DNA of 64,000 nucleotides from Homalodisca vitripennis (lineage: Eukaryota > Arthropoda > Insecta > Hemiptera > Cicadellidae), in assembly GCF_021130785.1 (NCBI RefSeq), contig NC_060211.1:29497001-29561000 (forward strand), written 5' to 3'. A program made the translations under genes and the position numbers. The notes beneath the pieces are model-generated. The model was given only the letters and a program-made list of their open reading frames with translations, was not told where the DNA came from and did no database searches. This document shows positions 1-11,518 of the stretch, piece after piece. Position 1 is the first letter of the stretch; each line of letters begins with the position of its first letter.

Positions 1-211
1 TCCATGTTGAATTACAATACTTGAGAACCACGTGAACTAAAATACATGAGATCTATATTGAACCACTAAACATGAGATCTATGTTGAACTAAAAAACTTG
101 AGATCCACTTCGAACTAAAATACATGAGATCTATATTGAACCACTAAACATGAGATCTATGTTGAACTAAAATACGTGAGATCTATATTGAACTATAATA
201 CATGAAATCCA
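1..211. repeat. 26-bp minisatellite, about 8 copies
   Basis: A unit close to catgagatctatattgaact followed by aaaata repeats head to tail with substitutions (actaaaata or cactaaa endings, gttgaa or attgaa). The array starts at or before the window edge and ends near the cccctccc at about 215. Each unit keeps an AGATCT-like core. No coding meaning is visible. Confidence 0.85.
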
Positions 212-851
212 TGTCCCCTCCCAATCGACAAAACAAAACAAAAGACATTACCATCTAGCTTGCTATGGTGATAGGGCGCATGTTAAAATAACCTTTTTAG
301 GCTTTGTGTAAAACCAACCAATCCAAAAAAGTAAATTTATTAAATGTGGTTGTAAGTTACTGGGAATTGCTATATGATTAACATTCCTTATATACTCTGT
401 TTAGACATTATTTATTCTTGTTTTTCTTGTTGCCAACATGGTTATTCATTAGGCTTCGTAATCACAGTTACTTTTTGACTGCAATAAAAGTGACTCTCCC
501 GATGAACTAATGCAAACTACTTTTTGGAGCTAAAGATTCGATCTAAATTTAAACCCTTTGGGCAATCTAGTTCGAAAGTCAAGGTGCGTATAGAGAGACA
601 TAAATCAGAATTGCCTTTTAGCAACTGTCAGAAAATAGCAATAAACCAGTGTCTAACAATGAAAAACTGCTACTTTACTAATCGGAAGTCGCAATGTTTG
701 TATTCTAAGCGTCATAAATATTTTTTTAGAAACTAAACAAATTAAGCATTTTATTACTTTGATTTCACAACAACTTTAATTTAACTAATTAATACCGGTT
801 ATAACTGCTTCTAGTAAGCTAGCAAAGTATTCAGAGCTATAAGTTGATCTT
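212..851. other. AT-rich stretch with a weak minus-strand exon-like ORF
   Basis: No clear gene. A 70-residue plus-strand frame at 524-736 starts at TTG and has no recognisable features. On the minus strand, 624 down to 517 is an open frame of 35 codons plus TAG directly behind a good acceptor (tttctgacag). It could be a small terminal exon downstream of the 852-1045 exon, but linking them would need a poor donor (GTTATT), so I do not call it. Confidence 0.4.
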
Positions 852-1045
852 CTATAGAATAACATTAGCTGGGATAGTGTAGCTGAGGGCGAGGTACCCA
901 CAATGCTCATACATATTCACGGCATCGTTCGACCCTGCCAATTGTTCCAGATAATCGTCTGCGACTATAACTTTCTTACTCTCAAGTCGATATAGAAACC
1001 TCTCTCGCCACAATTGTGAGCTGTTAACCGTCTTAACTGTTGCAT
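852..1045 (-). CDS. Probable internal or terminal exon, 64 codons, family uncertain
   Basis: On the minus strand a good acceptor (ccgttatttacag, with T-rich sequence upstream) is followed by two bases and then 63 sense codons ending in TAG at 854-852. The product has soluble-domain composition: WRERFLYRLESKK, then VIVADDYLEQLAGS, then an aromatic and cysteine-containing MYEHCGYLALSYTIPAN. Codon use is balanced and GC is higher than the surroundings, unlike chance frames here. No ATG is needed for an internal exon, and none lies at the start. The pattern of a short 'RLES..VIVADD' strand and helix followed by 'C.YLALSYTIPAN' weakly recalls the S2 lobe of ionotropic (glutamate-like) receptors, where a 'P.N.P' turn follows; this family guess is inference only. 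Upstream exons would lie at higher coordinates. It could also be a decayed paralogue fragment. Confidence 0.5.
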
Positions 1046-1194
1046 CTGTAAATAACGGAAATTACCTAAAAAAATTAGTAACTGTAAATTACGTTTCATA
1101 AACAAGTCTCTAGTAGATTTAAAACTAAACATTCCAATACGTTAGCTCTTTCTAACATTTCATATTATACTGTATATTTATTACTCGTAGGTTG

Positions 1195-1530
1195 GTCGAC
1201 GAAAGCAGACCTATTGTGACCTGTATTCTGTAGTTCAGGTTTAATAGTTAGTGTTGTGTTTTGTTTTTTATTAAGTGCATGTTTGAGAGATAGTGAGGTT
1301 GACACACAACATGGTGGTTGTGATTCCTGACTTACGCGTGTTACAACGCTCTCGTATGTTTTGTTAATTTTGACCTAGTTTGTAATTATGTGTTAGGTTA
1401 GTTATTAACCTGAAGAAGAGATCAGATTACAGATCTCGAAACGTGGTGCTACTGATTTTTTTGTATCACTGTATGATGGAAAATGACCGGAAACATCATG
1501 TTTCCTTCACGATACTGTCTGTATACTTTA
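1195..1530 (+). mobile_element. Penelope-like element terminal repeat (family 1)
   Basis: The sequence matches the 10.3-10.6 kb copy over more than 250 bp: the acctattgtgacctgta start, a gtcacacaacatgg-type block, tgtgttaggttagttatt, the hammerhead-like motif at 1410-1444 (CTGAAGA, stem GAGATC/GATCTC, GAAAC), then a tail ending catgtttcc. PLEs are known to carry hammerhead ribozyme motifs in their terminal repeats. No coding part is attached here. Confidence 0.65.
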
Positions 1531-1669
1531 AAAAATAAAATACCCTTTCCGGATTAGTCAGAAGAAATGTAAATTTCACCTGAGGCTGTCATCTTCAATT
1601 GTTTAAACGTTGTTTTGCTTCCAAAAGTGGTTAGATTGAATACACAACATAAGATTACACCGCACCATG

Positions 1670-1775
1670 TTTCGTAACAGGTTTCGCTGAGTTTGCATGC
1701 ACAATTTCACATTTATAACTCATTTTATCCTCGATATGTCCTACGGACAGATAGACAGACAGACTATCGTAAAAA
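1670..1775 (+). repeat. Dispersed repeat ending in GACAGATAGACAGACAG
   Basis: Contains aggtttcgctgagtttgcat and a cctacggacagatagacaga end. Related copies lie at 13455-13560 (opposite strand), 29295-29490 and 61590-61765; a short fragment is at about 8300-8340. This gacagacagac-type ending is common in insect interspersed repeats. The class is not determined. Confidence 0.45.
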
Positions 1776-3639
1776 AAGAAGTTGGCAGAACAATTAAGTA
1801 TCATAGAACAAAATTTAATGCAAATTCTAAAGTCTACATATATAGTATTTTTTTATAATCTTGGGTCATGATACATTTAGATTTTTGCCCCCATTAAAAT
1901 GTGTTTTATATTAGTGGTTAAATTATTTTATTCCACACCAAGTCACTATTAAAAGATTTTTTTGTGAATTAGAATAGTCAGGCTACGTGTGTTTATATAT
2001 AATGGGTGTATAGACCAGTTTGATTACAAATTTATTTATTTGCTAAAGCTCAGCTAATTAAATTACAACATATGTTCGTCCATAATAAAAACTGATTTTT
2101 TTCACACACTTCACCAAATATTAATTATCAAAATATTGAAACATAAACAGCCATGATGATATATCAAACTGAAGACGCATCAATAGTTCAGGTGTTTAAT
2201 TTTTTGGTACGCTAAAATATTCCTAGCACTTTTAAGTACTTAAAACAATCTACAACCGTGAATTCTTAAAAGACAAAAACCAATATAAGCATACGTATTT
2301 CTTTTTAAAAACGTGAAATTGAGTGCGTTATAATGAATGCGAAATACAGTTTGAAAATATTAACATATAATGATTAAATTGTATGATTCTTTAACACTTT
2401 TGACGCCATCTTGAAACTTTAAGAGGTATACAAATTACTAAGAATAAAATTGGTTTAGAGTTCCTGTAAAAATTGCGTGAAATACATACTTACTCTCTGG
2501 ATTTATTACAAATGACGGCAAATATCGTGCTCACATGCTTTCGTAACAATTGCATACGCCCATACACACGTATACATTTTCGGATTATTGTGGTCTTGGT
2601 GCTTGGGGCCATAATTGGAGTAAATATTTATGTTTTATTTGTTTATTTATCAGGGTGATTGCAATAGGCATATTTCTACGAAATCCAACTAAAATAGCGT
2701 TATTAATATTACAATGCTATAATTATATATTTTAATACCGTTATTTCAAGTTTTAATTTTAAAGTCATTAAATATTTTTTATTGAATCATATTAGATATA
2801 TGGGCATATAACTCGAAAACCAAAATCCATAAACAACCAAAACTGTTCTTCACCCATTAAATTTAAATCTGAAATCTGTTTCCTGCTACAGTATTCATTA
2901 TTGTGTTCATTTCAACTGTTACACATATCGGTGGATTAGTATCCTTCAACAAAGTTTTCTAACACTATTTCGATGGTTGTTTGTGCACCAAAACACTGGA
3001 TGAACGCCATGTTATTACTTATGTCCGGATATAGCAGGAATACAAAACAACGCCTAGCACTTATCTATCGCTAATGGAGTGACAGACAGATGTTTGCACA
3101 AGGATAGTTCAGTAGAGGTAGATCGTTTGTTGGTTGGTGTTGCTGGGCCGTGCTTTGTCAGCGAAAGCTCTTGCAGTTCATTGTCTCTGCTTGCAAGCAC
3201 AGTTGGAAAATAACTAGATTTACTTTAACACAGCCCAACGCCTCTGATACAGAAGTCAATCGTTTTAATTAATCATACAGTTAATTACTTCAACGTAAGG
3301 ATTCCATTTATTTGGTTTGGTACTGGCATTAAATTATTTTATTAGAAACATAATTAAAATGTAATACAATCACGTTATTAACACTTTCTTTTCGATAGAA
3401 TATCTTTATTTGGATTTATTAGTTTTATTTAATACTTTTAGAAGGCTATGAATATCCACTAGTAACGAAATTCGATTTATCATATGGACTTTATTATTAC
3501 CCACATACAAATATTTTAACTTGCTTTACTTTAAAAAAGCAGTAACCATTAAAAATTAATTATTCCTAACCCTGCATTCAATTTTACAGCGTAAATATTG
3601 CTTTTGTTACTAGCAATTTCATAAAGATTTATGTAAAAT
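1776..3639. other. AT-rich non-coding; GC-richer patch at 2960-3260
   Basis: Nothing recognisable in 1776-2950. The GC-richer patch at 2960-3260 holds short open frames on both strands (about 50 codons on the minus strand) but no convincing splice sites. It could be a promoter-proximal or regulatory segment; this is not supported further. Confidence 0.3.
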
Positions 3640-3740
3640 GTGTTTATGTATTTGCAAAAAATATGTGCTCCACTGGGAATCAAACCCGGATCTGTTACTT
3701 TTTCGAATTAACTATTTAGTATTTGACAGTCTCTATCACA
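3640..3740 (-). repeat. tRNA-derived SINE-like fragment
   Basis: On the minus strand the sequence has a B-box-like ccgggtttgattcccagtgg followed by agcacatattttttgc. It resembles the fragments at 3860-3950 and 47990-48085: all read (A-box region with gactgtc)...(gggttcgattccc-like)...gggacacat. This layout fits a tRNA-derived SINE head. No poly-A tail or target duplication was found. Confidence 0.4.
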
Positions 3741-3859
3741 CATGTTTTTAAATAAAGAAACTAACATATGATCAGAATACATAATACATGTCAAACGACT
3801 TTTTTACATTCACTACATTTGTATAAACGGAAATATCCTACTTTAATTTGAATAAACAT

Positions 3860-3950
3860 TGAATCAAAAAAGTACATGTCCCGTCGGGATTCGAACTCAA
3901 ATATTCTAATTTGGGTCAGTCAATATAGTGTTCACTATACACTATATATG
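3860..3950 (-). repeat. tRNA-derived SINE-like fragment
   Basis: Minus strand: gttcgaatcccgacgggaca is a near-canonical B box, with gactgaccc upstream and tacttttttg downstream. It is the same family as the previous entry, about 130 bp away, in the same orientation. Confidence 0.4.
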
Positions 3951-5176
3951 GTTTTCATTGTCAAAAAGACTTTAATGAAAGCAATATCCTACTGTTCTAT
4001 AAAAAAACAAACAAACAACAAATAATGGGAACCTATTTTCCTTCAGGCCGCATTTAATCTCATTTATAAATATATAAATAGCATTAAGTTTGCCATATTG
4101 TTCACTTTTCTAATGAAAAACCACTTGGCAAGAAGTTTATTCCTTTAAGCTTTCATACTTTTGTGTAATGTTAGTTTCCAAACAATCTGTTTTTCTGATA
4201 TTTACACAGCACAGTGTACAAACTAAAAAGTAAGACATTCTATTCGCTAAACAGATGAAAACCACATCAACCTAGACCAGAATTAAACCACACAAATGTG
4301 CACTACAAATATTATTGGGGTGATGGGCACACAATACAACTATTTATATTGAAAAATTCGAAACTATACCTCTTGAAACCTAAAATAAAGTTAGGGTTTC
4401 AAATTAAATATCAAACCTTTGTTTGTATAAAATTTAGTAATTTACTCTAATAACACCATTTTTAAATTCATAATCATACATATGATTAAATTCATTCTAA
4501 CCAACATTGATTTAATGTTATTTATCTACACAATTATTCAGAAATACAATATTACAAAGCATGACTCACTACAACACAGTTCATTATGATTCATTTCAAA
4601 GCGTTTGCAGAAAAAGTAATGCTGATTTTGATTTCACGACTCATCAAATGAGGAACTGACGCGGGGGGAGGGGAGGTTGATATGTGTACCTCAAGGCTTA
4701 GTCGAATATTGAAAACGAGCAATAACGCTTTGAGTGAGAGTATCGTCATATCGCTTGTGACCTGTGTGACGGAGCTCCGCTTACTGTTATAAGTTACCGA
4801 TAATTTTACTAAATAAATAGAAAATTCAACTCATTTAAGCATAGCTAGTAGGGTTATAATAACAGTTAAACTTTTAATACAAATATATTTAATTAAATAC
4901 AACATTATTACGAAAATCAGCAAGAATTAAGAACATGAAATACTACCCATCGATCTGGACAGTGATTTTGCGACCTGATAAACAAATATTATTGTGGCTC
5001 CATGGTCATAAAATTAAGGTTATTAGTTTTTTAATTAGTAATTCATTCAGGACGTTATAAACCCTAAGGTACCAAATGAATAAAAACCCACACGAAATGA
5101 AAATCCTCCCTCTTTTCTCCGTTTTTTTTGTTCTTCTTGGTCGCCTGCCTTCTCAAAACCAAACTAGTCTTTGGTG
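3951..5176. other. AT-rich non-coding sequence
   Basis: No gene seen. A GC-richer patch (4650-4800, with gcggggggaggggagg) has a 46-codon ATG frame on the minus strand with a hydrophobic start, too short and unsupported to call. Confidence 0.3.
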
Positions 5177-5527
5177 TACAGGGTGGCTAGTCATCAGTGT
5201 TACAAACATTTTTTGGGTGAAATTACAAAGTAAAAGAAATTGTGATGATACATGAAAGAGGTTACAAGTCAAAAAATTGGCTTCAAAAAGAATTATTTCA
5301 AAATAACCATGTTTTTAAACATATTACAGCAATTTCTCAACTACCTGTAAACGGATTTGAGTAAATGACGTAATTTTCGTATTCTACATTAAATTTTGTA
5401 TAGGAATAAGTGAAAATTTGAAAGGATCAATAATAAAAACTCCATTGTTAATAGTACCAAAGTTTAAAATTTAAGTATCTGTTAAAAATAAAAAACATCG
5501 GTCTATTGTATTTTTCTACACCATGTA
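5177..5527. mobile_element. Candidate TA-flanked MITE, about 350 bp
   Basis: The left end reads TACAGGGTGGCTAG, the right end in reverse reads TACATGGTGTAG. TA at both borders and a TACAGGGTG-type terminus match the style of many insect MITEs of the Tc1/mariner class. The inverted match is short and imperfect, so this is a moderate call. Confidence 0.4.
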
Positions 5528-6713
5528 TACAAGAAGGTAGCTATAATATTTGGTTGGTGCAAAACTAACCACTACATTTATATTTAGTTAAACTAGTCGA
5601 TTAATTAAAGGTCTACTATTGTCATATGTGAAGGTTTTCAAAAGAAAGAAATAAACAAGTTTACATCTTTACTTTAATTTAAATATAATTAGTCGTCAAT
5701 CGACTAAGTTTACTTGTCTTGAATGTTTCAAGTATAAGCTCTAGCTATAATTAAAAGTATAAGTGAGGTATTTTAAAGAAAGTGCTCAAGTTTTGTAACA
5801 AGGATCTTCTATTTGTCAATATTAAATTACAGACTTTTTTTGTACTCACTTTACAGTAGTCTACATCGTTGGTTTGAATCATATTATCTTAATTTCGTAT
5901 TAGAATGTAAAAATTGTATTAACATTTATTGGGACAAATCTACTCCTTCTATCATTTGCTACGGTTCTTGTTCGGAAATTGAAAAAGTCGTTTAGAAGGA
6001 ATTGTCGTTGCTAACAAACAAACATACTATTTTGCAAGTCATAAATATCTGGAAATATCTGGAAAAAAGTTAAAAGGTAAACAAAAGGATATTAATCGTC
6101 AAATATTTTGTTCAGTTCCAGGTAGAACAAACATTTAATCGCTATAAATAGAACTGGCTTGCTTGGGGCAGAGTAAAATTCGCATTACTTTATACGTCAC
6201 AAGTGTGTGACAGATTTCAGACGCTGCACTAAGCGAAATGAGAAATGGAGCAAAACTAAACTTCACATTGAATTAACTCTAACCATAACTGTGTTATACT
6301 TATTACTTGAAATAACATTTTGTTTTTTAAATAATAACATTACAATACATAATTAAAGAATACTTCAAACAAAAAATAAAACATCTTAAAGCCCAATTTT
6401 AAACAATATAAATTAAAATTATTTAGTAAGTGTTACATCATTATTTCATGCCTATTGTAAAAAATGTGATTGAAATTGAACTAAGCATATCCGTGAAGCA
6501 AATAGTAAAAAAAGGTTTCTCAAAAATCAATGCCTACGGAAGCGTACATGAAGAATGTTTTTAAATTACAGAACACAAGGCCTTTCAATATGCAACTCAT
6601 AAATCGACAAATTTTCTTCAGTTAAGTTTACGTATTTCATGCATCCTCCTAAAATGTCCTATAAAAAAAAAGTTATGGTTGCCTGTAAAGTCGGTTTTAC
6701 GGGCGAAGATTTT
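5528..6713. other. AT-rich non-coding sequence
   Basis: No gene recognised. A TATAAATAG string at about 6144 resembles a core promoter element but nothing nearby supports a gene start. Confidence 0.3.
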
Positions 6714-7470
6714 ACGTGACAACGTCTTTTTCTCGGTAGAATATTTATTGATATGAATATTATTAAATTGCACAATAGGAACAAGGAATTGAATGAAAAT
6801 AAGAATTGCACAAATTTTAACTATAGAAATATATTTTGTTTACTAAAACATTGTACATAATTTGAAATTAATTAAAATTTGTTATTGTAAATGGTAAAGT
6901 TGAATAAAACATTTACTAAAATTGGAATTTGAAATTCTTGCTAAACACAGTTAAATTCTAACTCCGCGCGTGGTGATTGGTCGGTTTAGTTCGTTTGTTT
7001 GGTCGCACTGTTATGACAGGTTAGAGGTTATAATTTGTTATTTTAAATGTTTGACTAGCAATACGCGCTGTTTCTTCTCAATCGACTGAATTACGATTGA
7101 TTGCAGAGTGATTTAAACTAATAATTTACTAACACTATCAACATTTGTCAATAGTATGACATAACCTATAAACTCAGTTTCTCAACTTTTGTGTCAATCT
7201 AACAATTAATCAATCAATCATAGTTTACGATAATGAAATATCAGTGTACAATTATTTACCTTTATTGTTGTAGTTGTTGTAAATGACGAATCTAAGCACT
7301 CCACATTTTCACGAATAAACATAGTTATCTGCTTTATCCCGTGCGGCGGACCCACAGTTATCTGCTTTATCCCGTGCGGATCCCGTGCGGCGGACCCACT
7401 GGACGGGCATCATAACGTTACCGGGCGTTACACTTTTTCATGAGCAACCTAATTTAAGACGTTGTCACGT
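6714..7470. mobile_element. Candidate non-autonomous DNA transposon with 15-bp inverted motif
   Basis: ACGTGACAACGTCTT at 6714-6728 recurs in perfect reverse complement at 7456-7470. Sequence outside the left motif (tcggttttacgggcgaag) and inside the right one (taccgggcgttac) shares a gggcg block. The interior has a GC-richer centre (6960-7030, gcgcgtggtgattggtcgg) and a local duplication. No transposase. Target duplications were not identified, so the true ends may lie slightly outside. Confidence 0.45.
7323..7398. repeat. Local 32-bp tandem duplication
   Basis: agttatctgctttatcccgt followed by gcggcggacccac occurs twice, the second copy carrying an extra partial tcccgtgcgg. It looks like a recent replication-slippage duplication inside the putative transposon. 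Confidence 0.8.
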
Positions 7471-8599
7471 CAAAATAAAAAAACTATAAATTCGTGTTAA
7501 GCGAAAGGTTACAAAATGTCATACTCGGAGTACTATTTCGTGATTTAAATATTGAGTATAGCACATGTTGTAATAACATTGATTGTTATTCCGTTTCTTT
7601 CATATCACTGATTCATAAAGTATTAGTATAATAGTAGTATAATTTAGTATAAGGACAGTATAAAATTGTTTCACTTTTAAGTTTTTGTATGGTTTAAGTA
7701 TATAAAATAATCTTGTTTGATGATTATAAGACAAACGTATTATTTTTATATATGACGAATACTAAATCATGTACATTGGCGTGTACTTGTACGTGAACGA
7801 TTTTGATTTGACTAAATAATATCTTTTGTTAATCCTCTGAGACTTTTTTTATTTTCAGGTCCGTACAACAAAAATATTGAAAGCAGTATTCAAAAAGAGG
7901 TAGTCCATTCGGCATTTATTCCACATTGGTAAGAATACTTTGTACGTAATGAAAAACCATATGGCTCCTACAAAGTTTATCTTGGGATGGTCTGAAATGA
8001 AAAAATACCAAATACTAGTGAAAATTGGGCACTAACTTACGTCATATATTACTAAATTATGAATTAGCTAAGATATTACTACAACGAAAATTTGAAAAGC
8101 TGCACAAATTATATATAATAATAAATAAAAACAAATAACCAATGCCAGATATATTACAATAAATATAATATATTGAATATAAGTATTTGTACCAATACAA
8201 ATCTTTCAGTTGAATCTAATTATGTTGTACTGCAACTTATACCAAGAAAGTAATATTAAAATTAATTTATACTATAAAATAGTCACAACACGTATCTCGA
8301 ATCAGGCTTCCCTGAGATTGCATATAAAATTTAATTAGACTACATATTCCATGTTAAACTTTCATATGATTGTACTTAGTCTGTTTAAACATTTCTTTAT
8401 CTGTTAATTCTCGTGGTTATACATAAGACCTGTGTAAAGCTTTTGTCTAATATTGATCTTTCGGTATTTATTTACAATACCGTGACCATGAAAAATGGAC
8501 TTTTTTTCATGGGTTGGGCATTTATAGCCAAGTATTATTATCACAGGTGCATATATAAACTGGGGGGAAAGTATATCATTGTATTATATTGATTCCTTT
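7471..8599. other. AT-rich non-coding sequence
   Basis: No gene seen. At 8300-8340 a short piece (caggcttccctgagattgca) resembles the start of the 61.6 kb dispersed repeat. Confidence 0.3.
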
Positions 8600-9005
8600 C
8601 GGGCATTATTGCATTAAGGATGGAAAATAACCGACAAAATTTTGTCGAACAAACACTTGGAGGGTTAAGGATCAGGGGCATCACGTGATCTGGGATTCGA
8701 CTTTTGCAAGCTCGAGTTAATTTTTTTTCTAAAAGAGCAAGCAGTGCGCAGCACTGCGCAGCGGGCAGGCATCGTTGACAGGATTAACGTCATCATTTCA
8801 GTAAAATTGCCAGAGGTACTGTCAAAAACAGAGTTTTCAGAGGATTTCAAAAAAATCGTAACTCCTTTGATTTTCGTTGCCGACGAATTCTTCACTATTG
8901 TTTTCAGGAACAAAAATGAACATACCTTTCCATGGTCACGTTATTGTAAATTGATACCGATCTTTCTACTGACTTCTTACATTATAATTGTGTGGAGACA
9001 ATAAA
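8600..9005. other. Unidentified GC-richer block with open frames on both strands
   Basis: A perfect 16-bp palindrome (cgacaaaattttgtcg) sits at 8633-8648. A GC-richer segment with gcgcagcactgcgcagc follows, and overlapping frames are open on both strands (86 residues plus, 82 residues minus). Neither product has recognisable motifs. Open frames on both strands suggest a repeat rather than a gene. Confidence 0.3.
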
Positions 9006-9310
9006 CTTGGAATTTTCAAGCCAAAATTTAAAACTGCTTTGTCTGACAAAACCAAAACTCTTAGAACTGTGGTCTACCCTATGATTATGAACTGCTCGGC
9101 ATTAAGTTCGTATTACTAAAATATGCAACAAGCAACAACAGTAATTGCAGTGAACTAATTTCAAACTTTGTAGGTCGATGCAGTAGATAAGTTATTGTTT
9201 GAATAATTTAACCGCACGAAATTCGCTATATAAAAGTACTTTAGTTTGCTATCCAGACTATTACAACTACTGCTGGATAGGTTTAACAACAGTTAACAAA
9301 TATTGCTTAA

Positions 9311-9586
9311 TTAATCTCTAGTTAAATCTAATGCCGAGTTTCGGCCATCACCTAGGCCTTGGAACAAATGTATAGGGGCTGGAACAACTCCCATTTCTTC
9401 GGAATACAATAACAAGTTTCACATTGTTGTAACAGTGTAACAATATTGTTCAACAGATTTGTCATAAAATAACAAAGTATATCCTTTGGCACGATCAGAA
9501 TTGTCGATCAACTTGCCTTTAAGGCAGCGCAAACAGTTCCAGGAAATTGGGTCTCCCAGCATGTTACCGGGAAGGTAGACTCGCGA
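9311..9586 (-). pseudogene. Coding-like stretch of 91 codons with one internal TGA
   Basis: Minus strand, beginning after catatag and ending at TAA 9313-9311. The frame has 55 sense codons, one TGA, then 35 more in the same frame before the stop. Residues 1-55 include VYLPGNMLGDPISWNCLRC and KGYTLLFYDKSVEQYCY; residues 57-91 include GVVPAPIHLFQGLGDG. The amino-acid mix (P, G, W, C, D, balanced charges) is unlike the K/N/I/F-rich chance frames around it, and the same frame continues across the stop. This suggests a formerly coding segment, either host pseudogene exon or transposon protein, with a single nonsense change (CGA to TGA would be the simplest source). The family is not recognised. 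The acceptor (catatag) is weak. Confidence 0.35.
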
Positions 9587-10059
9587 CTATATGATTACAT
9601 ATGAAATTCCAAGTATTATTTTTATCTGATTTCAAGCTCTCTAAAAGTTATCAGATCATAATACAAGATATATACCAAATATTAGATTTATAACTGTACT
9701 TCATATCGGTGCAACATGTGTTGTGTAAGTTTGGTTTAGTTTGATCACTGTTTAATTTCATATTCTTAACTTTGCAACTTAAAAAAAGTAAATCCCATAC
9801 ATAGATAAAATAATGAAAAGCACAGAGGTTTTTAAAAGCCACTTACTATATTATATATCTCTTCTAACCAATCTTGATATCAGTCGGGCCTTACCTGTAA
9901 AGTTAAAGAAGATATGTAAGTCATCAATCAAATGCACATTATAAAGTATTTAGAACAAAATTATATTTAAATACAGAAAAAAATTCTAAACTGTTATTTC
10001 TAAAATTATATCCCTTAGAATAAACATGCATAAGAAGCCAGGATTTATATTCTTAATAT
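9587..10059. other. AT-rich non-coding sequence
   Basis: Only short AT-driven frames. An acceptor/donor-like pair encloses about 48 bp near 9850-9900 on the minus strand, but the enclosed frames contain stops. Confidence 0.3.
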
Positions 10060-10595
10060 CGCATCAGGCAAGCAGGACTTTCCCGGACATTTTCCATCGT
10101 GCAGTGATACAAAGAAATCAGTAACCCAACGTTTCGAGATTTGCAATCTGATGTCTTCCTCAGGTGAATAACTAACCTAACACATCACGACAATCTGGGT
10201 TAAAAGAAACGAATCATATCAGAGCGATTGTGACACGCGTAAGTCAGGAATCACAACGATCACGTTGTTCTCAGTTGACAACCAAACTCATATGCTTGGT
10301 CGGAGAGACCTATTGTGACCTGTATAATTAAGTTTTAATAATTAGTGTATTGTTTTTATTTACAGTTAGTAGAGTTGTCACACAACATGGTTGTTGTAAT
10401 TCATAAATTATGCATGTGCACAACGCTCTAGTATAATGTTTAAACTTTTAACTTAGATTGTATTTATGTGTTAGGTTAGTTATTTACCTGAAGAAGAGAT
10501 CAGATTGCAGATCTCGAAACGTAGGGTTACTGATTCTTTAATCACTGAACAATGGCAAATTTCCAGTAAATCCTGTTTCCTTTCAAACAAAGAAT
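10060..10595. mobile_element. Inverted pair of Penelope-like element ends (family 1)
   Basis: Two copies of the 1.2-1.5 kb family lie back to back. The left one reads outward on the minus strand with its hammerhead-like motif at 10129-10163 (CTGAGGA...GAAAC). The right one reads outward on the plus strand with its motif at 10488-10522 (CTGAAGA, GAGATC/GATCTC, GAAAC). Both continue outward into gggttactgatt, then a gatggaaaat or aatggcaaat block. The two hammerhead motifs are 324 bp apart and no coding sequence lies between them. This is a mini-element or a rearranged insertion. Confidence 0.65.
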
Positions 10596-11518
10596 ACTAC
10601 ACATTGAAATAAAACTGAAGCTGACGTTGACGTCATGATAAAAGATCATTTAAATGGAGAAGACTCAATCTAAACGAACCGAGTAAAATCCTGCTTAATT
10701 ACGAACAGCAAAGCAGTTTTTACACCAAATTATACAAGATACCTCCAAATATATTTTCTTCTCATTTCAACCCCCTTTAGCGCCGCTGCCTCACATAATT
10801 CATTTACTTCTTTTTGAACCAAAATATATATTATAAAATATATCAAACTCTCTGCCTTTTTGAACTTCACAACGCCAATCTTCCTTGAATAATGAACTCT
10901 TTTATGTTAATTACTTTTTCCGTGATAATTTTTTAGGCAGTAATTTCCAAATGAACTCCATTGTTAGTATTTTTTACGTGTGGCAATATAAAAGAACTCA
11001 TTTTATTTAATAGTGTTCACAATTCTTTACGAATACAACTTGGAAACCAAATAACAGTTCTTGGAGTCAAAAATAATAAATACTGTAAATACCTTAAATA
11101 TATATTGCGTATTTACTTTTAGTACATCCTGAAATTTAGAAATATCTGTAGTTCTATAGTCCAGGAAAACTCGGTATTAACATGCGTCATTTACGCGTTT
11201 CTCTCCATCGCTAAGAGTTTGTCAGAGAGTGAGTTAAAATCTTACTCTGAAGAAATTTCACACATTTCGATAAAAACTTATGGAAGTGCCACCATTACTA
11301 AATCGATCCATGGTGTCCGTTAATTAAAAAAATTATATAATTGTAAGCTAGGATTCCTAATGATCAACTATCAATCTTAGAAGGACCCAAGCGGATAGGC
11401 TGGTAGTTAAGAGAATCATAAACTTTTATATCAAGTATTCAAAAATGAATGTAAGAAAATTTAAAGACATGTTCTAGCGATCCTTATAAGACTTTTTACT
11501 TTTCTTTTGTTTGCATTT
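10596..11518. other. AT-rich non-coding sequence
   Basis: No gene, RNA or repeat recognised. Confidence 0.3.

Noticed and set aside
517..624. Joining this frame to the 852-1045 exon as one gene end
   Set aside because: The phases would agree, but the needed donor (GTTATT) is poor and the joined product is not recognised.
6714..7470. Helitron
   Set aside because: There is no CTRR hairpin end; the inverted 15-bp motif argues for a TIR-type element instead.
8665..9004. Opposing 82- and 86-codon ORFs as genes
   Set aside because: Open on both strands, no motifs, no splice sites; more likely a repeat fragment.
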